Part shown: piece by piece, positions 1 through 7,777 of the stretch
Position numbering within the stretch: the stretch's first letter is position 1
Layout: every line of letters starts with the position of its first letter
NCBI GenBank assembly: GCA_964628215.1
Contig: CAZVNF010000061.1
Location: forward strand, 1 to 20,760
Length of the DNA: 20,760 bases
DNA from: CAIVAT01 sp964628215
Lineage (GTDB): Bacteria; Bacteroidota; Bacteroidia; Bacteroidales; FEN-979
Direction of reading: 5' to 3'
The notes under the pieces: generated by a model
The model's input: the letters and a program-made list of their open reading frames with translations, nothing else
Database searches by the model: none
Told to the model about the DNA's origin: nothing
Program-made: the position numbers and the translations under genes

Positions 1-248
1 GAAAAGAACGCAGGTTCTTCTTCGAGTGTTGTGTAAACTGCCAGTACTTTGCCAAGGAGGATTCCTGTACCAATTCCCATAAAAAGCAACCCCCATTTTA
101 AAGAGGAAGGTTGTTTCGAGGATTCGAATATGCTTGCATCGGCGCCTTTTGCGATCAGCGCCAGGCGTTCTTTTTTCCTCACAAACAGGTATACGATTCC
201 GTAAACCATTGCAAAGAACGCGACCGGGATCAAAAATTCATTCGTCAT
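1..248 (-). CDS. DUF6249-like small membrane protein (3' part missing)
   Basis: Reading the minus strand from the ATG at 248 gives an open frame that runs off the left window edge, so only the first 82 residues are visible. It begins MTNEFLIPVAFFAMVYGIVY, a hydrophobic helix (about residues 4-22). A basic patch (RKKERLALIAKGADASIF) follows, and then a second helix (about 49-66, KWGLLFMGIGTGILLGKVL). This layout and the KERLALI-KGAD stretch match what I recall of the DUF6249 family, small Bacteroidota membrane proteins of unknown function often encoded next to an ECF sigma factor. Here the sigma gene is about 3.2 kb away on the opposite strand, with a large secreted-protein gene in between. 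The start lies 85 bp after the stop of that gene on the same strand, so co-transcription is possible. The family call comes from pattern memory, not a profile search. Confidence 0.66.
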   Translation of the reverse strand, partial: MTNEFLIPVAFFAMVYGIVYLFVRKKERLALIAKGADASIFESSKQPSSLKWGLLFMGIGTGILLGKVLAVYTTLEEEPAFF

Positions 249-332
249 TTCCGTAGATTTTGAGTTTGTTTTCCGTTTTCGATCCGTTTGACGCAGCTTC
301 AATCTGTTGGTTACAGGTTCGTTGACACTTTT

Positions 333-3317
333 CTATTGAACAATCACCTTTTCAGTGTAAACCCTTTCGTTGTTCGAAAGTTTTAAAAAGTAAACACCTT
401 TGGAAAAACCTGACATATTCAGCTTCTTTTTATAATCCGCTGTAATGTTCTCAAGTATTTCAGAATAAACAACTTGTCCATTGGCATTTGAAATGGTTAG
501 ACCCAATTGCTGTTCCCGGCCATTAATGCTCAAAGTAAGTTCATTTCTTACCGGATTCGGATAAATACGAACGGATGATTCAAGGCTATTCTGTTCAATT
601 CCTGTGCAGTTTTTAACCACTACGGCCATGGAAGAACCGGTACCATCGCCACAGTCGTTGTTCCCTTTCACGGAAATATTACCGGATTGTGATGTTGAAC
701 CGAAATTGAGCGTAATCTGGCTGGTGCCGGCACCCGAAACAACGGTTACCCCAGCCGGGACCGTCCATGTATACTGTGTTGCACCGTTGATGGAACCCAC
801 GTTGTAAACAATATTTTCAGGGCCCTGGCAAAGAGTATCGGGACCGGATATTGATCCTGCGGGTTCAGGAATGGTTTTCACACCTACCGTCTTCATGATC
901 ACCGGGGTTTCTCCGCAATTATTCATTGCATAAACAGTCACATCACCTGCGGTGTTTCCCCAGGTTACCACGATGGAATTGGTTCCCTGTCCACTGGCAA
1001 TGGAAGCATCTGCAGGCACCGTCCAGGTATAGGTATCCGGAGGGCCGAGAATGGCAGTAGTAAAAGTTGCACTGGTTCCAATACATACCTGATCAGGTCC
1101 GGTTATCGGATTAAGTGCAACAGGCGGTGTATTGACCACAACAGGCAGGATGGACGGGATGGGGTTATTTCCGCAATCGTTGCCTGCAAGCACCTGTATC
1201 TCACCTGAGGTGCTGCCCCAGATAATACTTACAGTTGCCGTACCATTTCCAATAATGGAGGTTGCCGGAGGTATAACACTCCAGCTATAAGCAGTACCGC
1301 CAATTACTTCAACAATAGAGTATGAAACGGTATCCCCGGCGCATACTGCCTGGTTTCCGGTGATCGGGCCAGGTGCTGCCGGCGGAGTATTTACAACAAC
1401 CGTTACACTGTCTTCTGCCGTATGTGCTGCATTATCGGTAACAACCACATGGTATACCGTTGTGGCATTTGGTGTTGCCACAGGGTTTGCTATCGCCGGG
1501 TTGCTCAGGCTGGCGGCCGGTGTCCAGGCATAGGTAAGCGGAGGTGTTCCGCCTAAAACCACTGCATTTAACTGTGAAGATTGTCCCTGGCAGATGGCTG
1601 ACGGACTTGCCGAAACGGTTGCCTGGAAATTACTGCCCGGCAGCACCTTAATGTTAGCTGTGCGTTTATGAGCCGGGGTCCCGTTCGGGCCTTTGGCATA
1701 AAATGTTGCAGTATAATTGCCTGTGGGAACATTTCCGGTAAGCACCAGTTTAACCGGCAGTGAAGCAGGATAGCTGGTAATAGTTGTTCCGGAAGGATAC
1801 TCAACGGTGATGGTTCCTGTTGCAGGGGCAGGAGTAACCGTGCCAGATATAATCACAGTATCTGTGTATAATTTTACTTCCGGAATGGAAACCTGGAAAA
1901 TGGCATTGTCAACCGAGGTATATAACGTATCCACAGCATGGTCGATGGCCATGGCAAAATCGGGAAAATAGCCAGTCATGCTGATAAATGAACCTGATCT
2001 GAAATCGGTCCAGCCAAGCATTGACCCTTTTTTATTGGAAACGATTCCGTTGTAATCGCCTTCGTAACGGGGAGTTCCGCCACCACCGCAACTTCCGCAG
2101 TCAATTTTCATTTTTTTATTCGAAATCTGCTGATTGGCCACAAAAGTAGCGCCTCCGTCAACAGAGTAGGTAGCGTAAATCAAAGCGCTGTCATTGGTAG
2201 GAGTATCGCGGGTATCCATCCACATCACATACAATTTTCCGGTTTCTTTATCACACCAGATGGCAGGGTGCCATTGCTGGAAACTCTGGGTATTTACATC
2301 ATCGTTCACTTTAATCGCACTGGTCCAGGTCATGCCTCCATCGGAGGAAGCCCTGCACCAAACATCAGATTTTCCATTTGAACCGGGGGGATCATTGGAC
2401 GCATAAACACAATACAATTTTCCGCGATGGGCGCCGTAACTGTTATCCGCAGCGATCATCGGATAAGGGCGGGTACGCATATTTGACACTGAATTTCTTC
2501 CCCCAACCTGCGAACCTACCGTGTTGGCCCAATTCTGGGTAGTGGTTTTGGCAAACGTTGCCCCTCCATCATGTGATTTGAAAAAAGTATATGTCGCAGA
2601 AAACGAACTTCCGCTGTTGGTAACAATATACACTGATCCTCCCTGAATACTTCCCTGGGGACCTACAGCTACCATCATGCCGGGTAATGAGTGCGGAGTG
2701 GCAGAGTAGGTGGAATTAAAGGTTAATCCATGGTCGGTGCTGCGGGCAAAATTTCCGGATGAGTTATTTGTCATGCACGTGTAAACATAATTGGCATAAG
2801 GGCCGGAAGTTTGATCGCAGGCCATCCAGTTTTTGTCATTTCCGGCAATCGCGGTAACCGGCGATCCCCAGTTCAAGCCATTGTTTGTTGAAACAATCAC
2901 TTTACAACCTGTGATGTTTCCGTACATGTTTTCATAAAAGAGGTTCCCAAGGCTATCGTAAGCAACAAGAGGGTCGCCCTGAACACTGGTGCCGAAACTG
3001 GCTGCAGGGTTGGTCCAGTCAATGCCATTCTGGGTTTGGTGGGGGGCATTGGTATTGTATGCAGTAAAATACCAGGATGGGATGTTCGGATTCTCCGCCA
3101 TGTTATTCTCTGCAAAATCGGTTCCAAGATTGAAATTATCCCAGTTATTTATCGTTACAACTGTAGAAAGGGGCGCGTCGGTAACAACAGCCGAAGCTCT
3201 TTCCCTCAGGTACTGAGGAATTTGATCCAGGTTGGGATTATCCCCCTGGTATTGTGCAAATAATTGGCTTACAGTCATTAGCAAAAACAGTAAGCCTGCA
3301 ATAGTAAATTTTTTCAT
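333..3317 (-). CDS. secreted Asp-box propeller / PKD-like protein with T9SS sorting domain
   Basis: A 994-residue exported protein. Residues 1-22 form a signal peptide (MKKFTIAGLL, hydrophobic core, LFAQ). Residues of about 95-455 carry five Asp-box motifs of the S-x-(D/N)-x-G-x-(T/N)-(W/F) type, near 143, 193, 248, 324 and 385. This is the hallmark of sialidase/BNR-type beta-propellers. A Gly/Cys-rich stretch follows at 407-414. Residues 565-642 look like a PKD domain (CQGQSSQLNA, YAWTPAASLSNP). Three PKD-like repeats follow (about 651-728, 737-812, 820-902), each with a C-x-G start, a W-x-V-P strand and N-(D/N)-C-G near the end. Residues 917-994 are a type A C-terminal sorting domain (RIYPNPVRNELTLSI ... 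GVYFLKL ... EKVIVQ), predicting export by the type IX secretion system and surface attachment. Asp boxes do not prove sialidase activity, and the RIP motif and catalytic Arg triad are not evident, so an adhesin or binding role is equally possible. Confidence 0.88.
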   Translation of the reverse strand: MKKFTIAGLLFLLMTVSQLFAQYQGDNPNLDQIPQYLRERASAVVTDAPLSTVVTINNWDNFNLGTDFAENNMAENPNIPSWYFTAYNTNAPHQTQNGIDWTNPAASFGTSVQGDPLVAYDSLGNLFYENMYGNITGCKVIVSTNNGLNWGSPVTAIAGNDKNWMACDQTSGPYANYVYTCMTNNSSGNFARSTDHGLTFNSTYSATPHSLPGMMVAVGPQGSIQGGSVYIVTNSGSSFSATYTFFKSHDGGATFAKTTTQNWANTVGSQVGGRNSVSNMRTRPYPMIAADNSYGAHRGKLYCVYASNDPPGSNGKSDVWCRASSDGGMTWTSAIKVNDDVNTQSFQQWHPAIWCDKETGKLYVMWMDTRDTPTNDSALIYATYSVDGGATFVANQQISNKKMKIDCGSCGGGGTPRYEGDYNGIVSNKKGSMLGWTDFRSGSFISMTGYFPDFAMAIDHAVDTLYTSVDNAIFQVSIPEVKLYTDTVIISGTVTPAPATGTITVEYPSGTTITSYPASLPVKLVLTGNVPTGNYTATFYAKGPNGTPAHKRTANIKVLPGSNFQATVSASPSAICQGQSSQLNAVVLGGTPPLTYAWTPAASLSNPAIANPVATPNATTVYHVVVTDNAAHTAEDSVTVVVNTPPAAPGPITGNQAVCAGDTVSYSIVEVIGGTAYSWSVIPPATSIIGNGTATVSIIWGSTSGEIQVLAGNDCGNNPIPSILPVVVNTPPVALNPITGPDQVCIGTSATFTTAILGPPDTYTWTVPADASIASGQGTNSIVVTWGNTAGDVTVYAMNNCGETPVIMKTVGVKTIPEPAGSISGPDTLCQGPENIVYNVGSINGATQYTWTVPAGVTVVSGAGTSQITLNFGSTSQSGNISVKGNNDCGDGTGSSMAVVVKNCTGIEQNSLESSVRIYPNPVRNELTLSINGREQQLGLTISNANGQVVYSEILENITADYKKKLNMSGFSKGVYFLKLSNNERVYTEKVIVQ

Positions 3318-3357
3318 AGTGGTTTTGATTTATAATGATTAATATAATATTTAATTA

Positions 3358-3365
3358 CAAACTTA
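3358..3365 (-). promoter_or_regulatory. putative -7 element for the secreted Asp-box protein gene
   Basis: The minus strand reads TAAGTTTG, an exact match to the Bacteroidota -7 consensus TAnnTTTG, and lies 40 bp before the start codon at 3317. I do not see a TTG at the usual 17-23 nt upstream spacing, so only the -7 half is supported. Confidence 0.42.
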
Positions 3366-3400
3366 CAAAAAAACCCAATGCCCGTTAATCATTTTATGAA

Positions 3401-3428
3401 TTTGATTTACAAAATGATACTATCTTTG
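3401..3428 (+). promoter_or_regulatory. putative Bacteroidota-type promoter of the ECF sigma operon
   Basis: TTTG at 3401-3404 and TATCTTTG at 3421-3428 fit the phylum's TTTG / TAnnTTTG pair. The 16-nt spacer is one shorter than the usual lower limit. Transcription would start near 3433 and give a leader of about 40 nt before the ATG at 3474. The leader contains the repeated 10-mer TAACCTGTTC. Confidence 0.55.
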
Positions 3429-3440
3429 TGTTAGGGGATG

Positions 3441-3450
3441 TAACCTGTTC
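3441..3450 (+). repeat. intergenic 10-mer TAACCTGTTC (three copies in the window)
   Basis: The identical 10-mer occurs at 3441-3450, 4050-4059 and 6689-6698. All copies are on the plus strand in non-coding DNA, ending 23, 26 and 123 nt before the next start codons (sigma factor, membrane protein, nadA). The first two also share context after it, (A/G)GAT. Function unknown. Confidence 0.5.
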
Positions 3451-3473
3451 AGATTTCAACGTCTAAATTCCGA

Positions 3474-4049
3474 ATGAAATACCTTGACGACAACCATTAC
3501 ATTGATCGTGTGCTAGATGGCGATGTTGCCGCCTATGCCACACTGGTTGCCAAACATAAAAACCTGGTTTTTTCAATCGCGCTTAAAATTCTGAATAACC
3601 GGGAGGATGCGGAAGAGGTGGCACAGGACTGCTTTCTGAAAGTATTCCAGGCATTAAAAACATTTGAGAGAAAATCGAAATTTTCGACCTGGCTCTATCG
3701 AATTGTATATAATGCTGCCATTTCCAAAACGCGAAAGAAAAAGCTGGAGGTAGTTCCTATGGATAATTATGTGATTGACAACTACACAGAAGATGCTGTT
3801 TCTACGGGCATGGATGAAATTGATCCGGATTTACAAAAAGCGATGATTGAAAAGGCCATGGAACGGTTGAGTGATGATGACAATCTGCTGATCACCTTGT
3901 TTTACAAAGGGGATAACTCCATTGAGGACATCAGTAACATTACCGGGCTTTCCATGTCTAATGTCAAGGTAAGATTACACCGGATCAGAAAAAAATTACA
4001 TGACGAACTGGTTATAATGATGAACAAAACCGTTTATAACATGATGTAA
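3474..4049 (+). CDS. ECF-type RNA polymerase sigma factor
   Basis: A 191-residue sigma-70 family protein that directs RNA polymerase to a specific promoter set. Region 2 spans about residues 20-88: the NNREDAEEVAQDCFLKVFQAL segment is the core-binding helix, and KFSTWLYRIVYNAAISKTRKKK is the -10 recognition part. A short acidic linker follows (100-120). Region 4 (about 125-178, ERLSDDDNLLITLFY ... SIEDISNITGLSMSNVKVRLHRIRKKL) is the -35-binding helix-turn-helix. There is no C-terminal extension, so this is the minimal ECF layout. The downstream gene begins 36 bp later on the same strand and encodes a small membrane protein, which fits a sigma/regulator pair. A good promoter lies just upstream. 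Which ECF group it belongs to, and what it responds to, cannot be read from the sequence. Confidence 0.93.
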   Translation: MKYLDDNHYIDRVLDGDVAAYATLVAKHKNLVFSIALKILNNREDAEEVAQDCFLKVFQALKTFERKSKFSTWLYRIVYNAAISKTRKKKLEVVPMDNYVIDNYTEDAVSTGMDEIDPDLQKAMIEKAMERLSDDDNLLITLFYKGDNSIEDISNITGLSMSNVKVRLHRIRKKLHDELVIMMNKTVYNMM

Positions 4050-4085
4050 TAACCTGTTCGGATGAAAGATAAATATTAATTTTGC

Positions 4086-4505
4086 ATGATGATGGAAAAA
4101 GATGATTTTTTGAAAGACGACTTTCTGCGGGAATTAATCCGGCGCAGTCCGCTCGATAGCCCATCGGATGAATTCGTTAACCGGGTGATGGCCAATATTC
4201 AGGTAGTTCCTGAAGTTACTGCCGTGAGAAATCCAATATATGAAAATGTGAAAGCGGTGTTTCCCTATGTGGCCATCACCCTGTTTTTGTTCCTGGTTAT
4301 TGCAACTTCAGACCTGCCTATTTTTAACTGGGTGCCGGGAAAAGATTATCTGGTTAACAATTTGTTAACCTATTCAGGAACATTTTTTGCCGTTCTTAAA
4401 AGTGCATTTTCCTCCAAGTTTGTATCCTGGGGGTTACTGATCAGTTTATCGGCCGGCATATTGTTCCTGATCGACCTGGTGTTTAGCCGGCGGGCTTCTC
4501 TGTAA
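4086..4505 (+). CDS. small two-helix membrane protein, possible anti-sigma factor
   Basis: A 139-residue protein I cannot place in a named family. The N-terminal 50 residues are charged and probably cytoplasmic (EKDDFLKDDFLRELIRRSPL, then SDEFVNRVMANI). Two hydrophobic helices follow (about 57-75, VFPYVAITLFLFLVIAT, and 112-133, FVSWGLLISLSAGILFLIDLVF). The SPSDEF-VNRVM element resembles the N-terminus of putative anti-sigma membrane proteins that follow ECF sigma genes in Bacteroidota. It has no zinc-binding HxxxCxxC motif. Three consecutive ATG codons (4086, 4089, 4092) are possible starts. TAATTTTG at 4077-4084 matches a -7 element just before them, so a leaderless internal transcript is conceivable. 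An anti-sigma role is inferred from gene order and topology only. Confidence 0.72.
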   Translation: MMMEKDDFLKDDFLRELIRRSPLDSPSDEFVNRVMANIQVVPEVTAVRNPIYENVKAVFPYVAITLFLFLVIATSDLPIFNWVPGKDYLVNNLLTYSGTFFAVLKSAFSSKFVSWGLLISLSAGILFLIDLVFSRRASL

Positions 4506-4516
4506 GATGAAACTGT

Positions 4517-5893
4517 TTATGGATGGGTTTCATTCCATCGCTCCCTGAAGCTTTTCGGAGCAATTTTAGGCAGCGTTCTGCGTGGCCCCCACATTTTCCG
4601 GCCAAAACGATTGATCATTTTATTCTTCAGCCCTGCGCTCGGCTTATCAATCATCCAGCGGTGCAGCATAACCATTTTCCAGCCGGAAACAATGGCCCTC
4701 CAGGTATAGGAAACATACTTTTTTGTAACTGCCTCATGCCTGTTGTGGAGGAGTAATTCATGGAGCGGAATCTTTATCGGACAAACTTCCGTGCATTTTC
4801 CGCACAATGAAGAGGCAAAACTCAGGTGATTGTAATCCTTCATACCCAGGTAATGAGGTGAGATCACCGAACCTATCGGACCGGAATAAGTTGCTTTATA
4901 GGTATAACCTCCAACACTTTTATAAATCGGACATCCATTCAGGCATGCCCCGCAGCGAATGCATGAAAGCGCCTTCCGCTGCTCCCTGAACTTTAATAAT
5001 TCTGTACGCCGGTTGTCAAGTAAAACCACGTACATTTCTTCCGGACCATCTGTTTCAAATTCCGATTGCGGTCCAAATACAAGATTATTATATACAGTAA
5101 TACGCTGCCCGGTGCCATGCTGAGCCAGCAATGGTAAAAAGAGGTCAAGATCTTCGATGGAGGGAATCAGCTTTTCTATGCCGACAATCACGATATGGAT
5201 TTTCGGGAAGGCCATGCACAGCAATCCGTTACCTTCATTTTCTGTAAGAGACACAGCTCCAACATCGGCAATTAAAAAATTACCGCCGGTAATGCCCACA
5301 TCGGCCCTGATAAATTCACCACGCAGTTTTTCCCTGACAAACTGTGTAATGTCACCTGGCTTGCTGTCGGCAGGCATATTGAACTTTTCATGAAAGAGTT
5401 TGGCAACGTCCTCTTTCGATTTGTGCATGGCAGGGGTCAGAATATGATACGGCTTTTCCCCGGCAAGTTGAACGATATATTCACCCAGGTCGGTTTCAAA
5501 TACCTCCCTTTTGTTTTTTTCAAATAATTCATTGAGTTCAACCTCCTCTGAGACCATGGTCTTTTGTTTCACAATGACCTGGGCTTTTGCCTGTTTGATG
5601 ATGTGCATGATCTCGCGCTGAGCATCTTTTTCGCTCGGAGCCCAGATAACCTTTCCTCCCCGTTTGCTGAAGTTGTTTTCAAATTCAACGAGATACTTAT
5701 CCAGGTTATTGATGGTTTTATGCTTTATGTTCGCCGCCCTCCGTTTTGCCAGTTCCAGGTTCTGATATTGACTTTTGCCTTTTTCAACCTGTTCATCATA
5801 CCGTCCTATGTTGTAATTCAGACGTTTACGATGCTCCGGATCGAAGGATTTTATTTCGGCATCGTCCAGAAATTTTTGATATATGTGATTCAT
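4517..5893 (-). CDS. lutB: LutB/LldF-type iron-sulfur LUD-domain protein
   Basis: A 458-residue protein of the lactate-utilization LutB (YkgF) family, close to the usual length. Residues of about 60-300 form the LUD domain (QVIVKQKTMVSEEVELN, GITGGNFLIADVGAVSLTENEGN). The C-terminal part carries two cysteine clusters: C311-x2-C314-x2-C317-x3-C321-P, and C364-x2-C367-x3-C371-P. These are arranged as in ferredoxin-like proteins binding two 4Fe-4S clusters. In Bacillus, LutA, LutB and LutC together oxidise L-lactate to pyruvate. Here lutA and lutC are not adjacent. The gene follows rpiB by 10 bp and ends 11 bp from the convergent membrane-protein gene. It may pair with LutA/LutC encoded elsewhere or serve another oxidoreductase. 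No signal peptide or membrane segment is evident. Confidence 0.88.
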   Translation of the reverse strand: MNHIYQKFLDDAEIKSFDPEHRKRLNYNIGRYDEQVEKGKSQYQNLELAKRRAANIKHKTINNLDKYLVEFENNFSKRGGKVIWAPSEKDAQREIMHIIKQAKAQVIVKQKTMVSEEVELNELFEKNKREVFETDLGEYIVQLAGEKPYHILTPAMHKSKEDVAKLFHEKFNMPADSKPGDITQFVREKLRGEFIRADVGITGGNFLIADVGAVSLTENEGNGLLCMAFPKIHIVIVGIEKLIPSIEDLDLFLPLLAQHGTGQRITVYNNLVFGPQSEFETDGPEEMYVVLLDNRRTELLKFREQRKALSCIRCGACLNGCPIYKSVGGYTYKATYSGPIGSVISPHYLGMKDYNHLSFASSLCGKCTEVCPIKIPLHELLLHNRHEAVTKKYVSYTWRAIVSGWKMVMLHRWMIDKPSAGLKNKMINRFGRKMWGPRRTLPKIAPKSFRERWNETHP

Positions 5894-5903
5894 TTTTTAT
5901 TAG

Positions 5904-6353
5904 TTACAATATTTTTGATATTTTATCCACCCTCACCTGGTGCCGTCCGCCTTCAAATGAAGTGGAAAGAAAAATCGCCACAAACCGAATTGCCTCCTCG
6001 TGACAGATAAAACGGGCGGGAAGTACAATGATGTTTGCATCATTGTGCATACGAGCCAAACGGGTAATCTCCTCATTCCAGCAAATAGCTGCCCTTATTC
6101 CCGTATATTTGTTGGCTACAATTGCTACGCCGTTGCCACTGCCGCAAATCAGTACTCCGAATGTATATTCGCCTGATTGAACAGCTTTTGCAAGCGGATG
6201 TGCCGTGTCGGGATAATCCATGGACAGTTCGGAAAATGTTCCAAAATCATGAATCAAAATGCCTGTATCGCCTAAATGTTGTTTGATGTACTCCTTCACT
6301 GCAAAACCCGCGTGATCGCACCCGATAGCAATTTGTTTGAAAGAATCAACCAT
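5904..6353 (-). CDS. rpiB: ribose 5-phosphate isomerase B
   Basis: A 149-residue cytoplasmic enzyme of the RpiB/LacAB family, normal length. It interconverts ribose 5-phosphate and ribulose 5-phosphate in the non-oxidative pentose phosphate pathway. Family motifs are intact: GCDHAGFAVKEYI at 11-23 (Asp13, His14), the CGSGNG loop at 70-75 with the probable catalytic base Cys70, NKYTGIRAAICWNE at 81-94, and RMHNDANIIVLPARF at 101-115 (His103 and Asn-Asp). Some RpiB homologues act on allose 6-phosphate, which cannot be excluded. The gene is first in a minus-strand pair with lutB. A probable promoter lies about 20 bp upstream, and the start ATG at 6353 gives the canonical N-terminus. Confidence 0.95.
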   Translation of the reverse strand: MVDSFKQIAIGCDHAGFAVKEYIKQHLGDTGILIHDFGTFSELSMDYPDTAHPLAKAVQSGEYTFGVLICGSGNGVAIVANKYTGIRAAICWNEEITRLARMHNDANIIVLPARFICHEEAIRFVAIFLSTSFEGGRHQVRVDKISKIL

Positions 6354-6371
6354 TGTTAATACTTTTTTTCA

Positions 6372-6405
6372 CAAATGTAATCATAAACCAATCATAATGA
6401 ATCAA
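6372..6405 (-). promoter_or_regulatory. putative promoter of rpiB-lutB
   Basis: On the minus strand TTG (6405-6403) is followed after 23 nt by TACATTTG (6379-6372), an exact TAnnTTTG match. The spacing is at the upper end of the known range. The predicted leader to the ATG at 6353 is about 14 nt. Confidence 0.48.
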
Positions 6406-6546
6406 CATGAAATTTTGGATTCTAATATATCTCTCATTATCAATTTTTTATTTTTTTCACACAGTTTTGTTAACAACTGATTATTTTTGTGTCAAAATAA
6501 TGATAAAAAGTGCGGTCAGTTCTCTTTTTTATCCTTTTGCCGGAAC

Positions 6547-6641
6547 AATTGTTAATTAAGAACGTTTTTTTCATTTTGTTTCAACAACGATTGAGTATAA
6601 TAAACCGGATATTTTATGAACAAACTAAGTAATTAACAATT
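6547..6641. repeat. 12-bp inverted repeat upstream of nadA
   Basis: AATTGTTAATTA at 6547-6558 and its exact reverse complement TAATTAACAATT at 6630-6641 are separated by 71 bp. The left arm overlaps the TTG of a possible promoter. Low sequence complexity makes chance occurrence possible. Confidence 0.4.
6549..6578 (+). promoter_or_regulatory. possible nadA promoter
   Basis: TTG at 6549-6551, a 19-nt spacer and TCATTTTG at 6571-6578 (one mismatch to TAnnTTTG) have the expected Bacteroidota geometry. It would imply an unusually long leader of about 240 nt before nadA. I found no better candidate nearer the gene. Confidence 0.3.
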
Positions 6642-6821
6642 AAATCACATTTATTTTAATCATTGTATTTCAACATAATATAATAATATAACCTGTTCAT
6701 AAGTTGTTAAACAAATTCAGTTTGTCAATAATCAAAATTATTCTTCATTTAGAAACTAACAGTACTAACAGCAGTTATAATAAACATAAAGAAATAGTAA
6801 TCTATTATTATTATTAAAAAA

Positions 6822-7760
6822 ATGAAAAACCGTTTATCGGATTCTTTAATAACAAAAATACAATCATTAAAGAGGGAGAAAAATGCCGTAATTCTTGCCC
6901 ACTATTATCAAATACCTGAAATACAAGATATTGCAGATTTTGTGGGTGACAGTTTGGCATTGGCACAAAATGCATTGCGCACAAAAGCAGATATTATCGT
7001 TTTTGCCGGGGTTCACTTCATGGCCGAAACAGCTAAAATTCTGAATCCGGAGAGGAAGGTATTGATTCCCGATTTAGCTGCCGGGTGTTCCCTTGCCGAT
7101 TCCTGCCCGCCGGATGAATTCAGAAAATTCAAATCAATGTATCCCGGTTACAAAGTTATTTCCTACATCAACTGCTCGGCTCAGATAAAAACCATGTCGG
7201 ATGTAATCTGTACTTCAAGCAATGCCGTAAAAATTGTTGAATCCTTTTCCAAAGACGAAAAAATCATTTTTGCCCCCGATAAAAATCTTGGCGGATATAT
7301 CAATGCGCTCACCGGCCGCAACATGATTTTATGGAATGGGAGTTGTGAAGTGCACGATGTGATCAAGACGGAAGAGGTGATAAAATTAAAAGCGGCACAT
7401 CCCGACGCAAAACTGATCGCGCACCCCGAATGCAAAGCAGTGATTCTGGAACTGGCAGATTATATTGGTTCTACAACCGGATTGCTGAATTTTACGGTGA
7501 AAAGCGATTCAAAAAAGTTTATTGTTGCCACAGAAACAGGCATTTTGCACCAGATGAGAAAGATTTCGCCGGATAAGGAATTTTATATTGTACCCACAGA
7601 TGAAACATGTTCATGCAACGACTGCCCGTACATGAAAATGAACACACTTGAAAAAATTCATGCCTGCCTTCGCAATGAACAACCCGAATTAATATTATCG
7701 AAAAGTGTGATAGAAAAAGCAAAGAGGCCTATCTTGCGCATGCTGGAATTATCGGAATAG
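6822..7760 (+). CDS. nadA: quinolinate synthase A
   Basis: A 312-residue cytoplasmic 4Fe-4S enzyme. It condenses iminoaspartate (made by NadB) with dihydroxyacetone phosphate to give quinolinate, the de novo NAD precursor. Family motifs are all present: AHYYQIPEIQDIADFVGDSL (26-45), GVHFMAETAKILNP (63-76), DLAAGCSLADSCP (84-96) with the first cluster Cys89, NGSCEVHD (172-179) with Cys175, HPECKAV (201-207), ATETGILHQMRK (236-247), and CSCNDCPYMKMN (263-274), whose cysteine group supplies the third cluster ligand. The length is between that of the thermophilic (about 300) and E. coli (about 347) enzymes. No nadB or nadC is visible in the window. It is the first gene of a six-gene plus-strand run, and the next gene starts 17 bp after its stop. 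The start has no Shine-Dalgarno, only an A-rich leader, as is usual in this phylum. Confidence 0.96.
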   Translation: MKNRLSDSLITKIQSLKREKNAVILAHYYQIPEIQDIADFVGDSLALAQNALRTKADIIVFAGVHFMAETAKILNPERKVLIPDLAAGCSLADSCPPDEFRKFKSMYPGYKVISYINCSAQIKTMSDVICTSSNAVKIVESFSKDEKIIFAPDKNLGGYINALTGRNMILWNGSCEVHDVIKTEEVIKLKAAHPDAKLIAHPECKAVILELADYIGSTTGLLNFTVKSDSKKFIVATETGILHQMRKISPDKEFYIVPTDETCSCNDCPYMKMNTLEKIHACLRNEQPELILSKSVIEKAKRPILRMLELSE

Positions 7761-7777
7761 TAAATATTTGAATTTTT

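Larger units (their letters stand above)
6354..6821. other. 468-bp AT-rich divergent intergenic region (rpiB / nadA)
   Basis: This is the only stretch over 300 bp without a convincing gene. It is strongly AT-rich and holds the rpiB promoter at its left end, a possible nadA promoter near 6549-6578, a 12-bp inverted repeat (6547-6558 / 6630-6641), the 10-bp palindrome TTGTTAACAA (6467-6476), and one copy of TAACCTGTTC (6689-6698). TATTTTTG at 6482-6489 also fits a -7 element. It precedes a 19-codon open frame (6500-6559) that I do not regard as a gene. I recognised no riboswitch or tRNA. Confidence 0.7.

Noticed and set aside
407..461. CRISPR-like or tandem repeat inside the secreted protein gene
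   Set aside because: The repeated structure of that gene is at the protein-domain level (Asp boxes, PKD-like repeats), with no near-identical DNA units separated by spacers.
4507..4533. ATGAAAC ... GTTTCAT inverted repeat between convergent genes as a terminator
   Set aside because: Seven-base arms with a 13-nt loop and no following T-run, and the right arm is within the lutB coding end. Too weak to call.
5564..6010. 148-codon plus-strand frame spanning the lutB/rpiB junction
   Set aside because: Both minus-strand genes there are strongly supported, and the frame has no plausible function.
6500..6559. 19-codon open frame in the rpiB-nadA gap as a small gene
   Set aside because: Short, no ribosome-binding site, and no recognisable peptide. 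The -7-like TATTTTTG upstream may be chance in AT-rich DNA.
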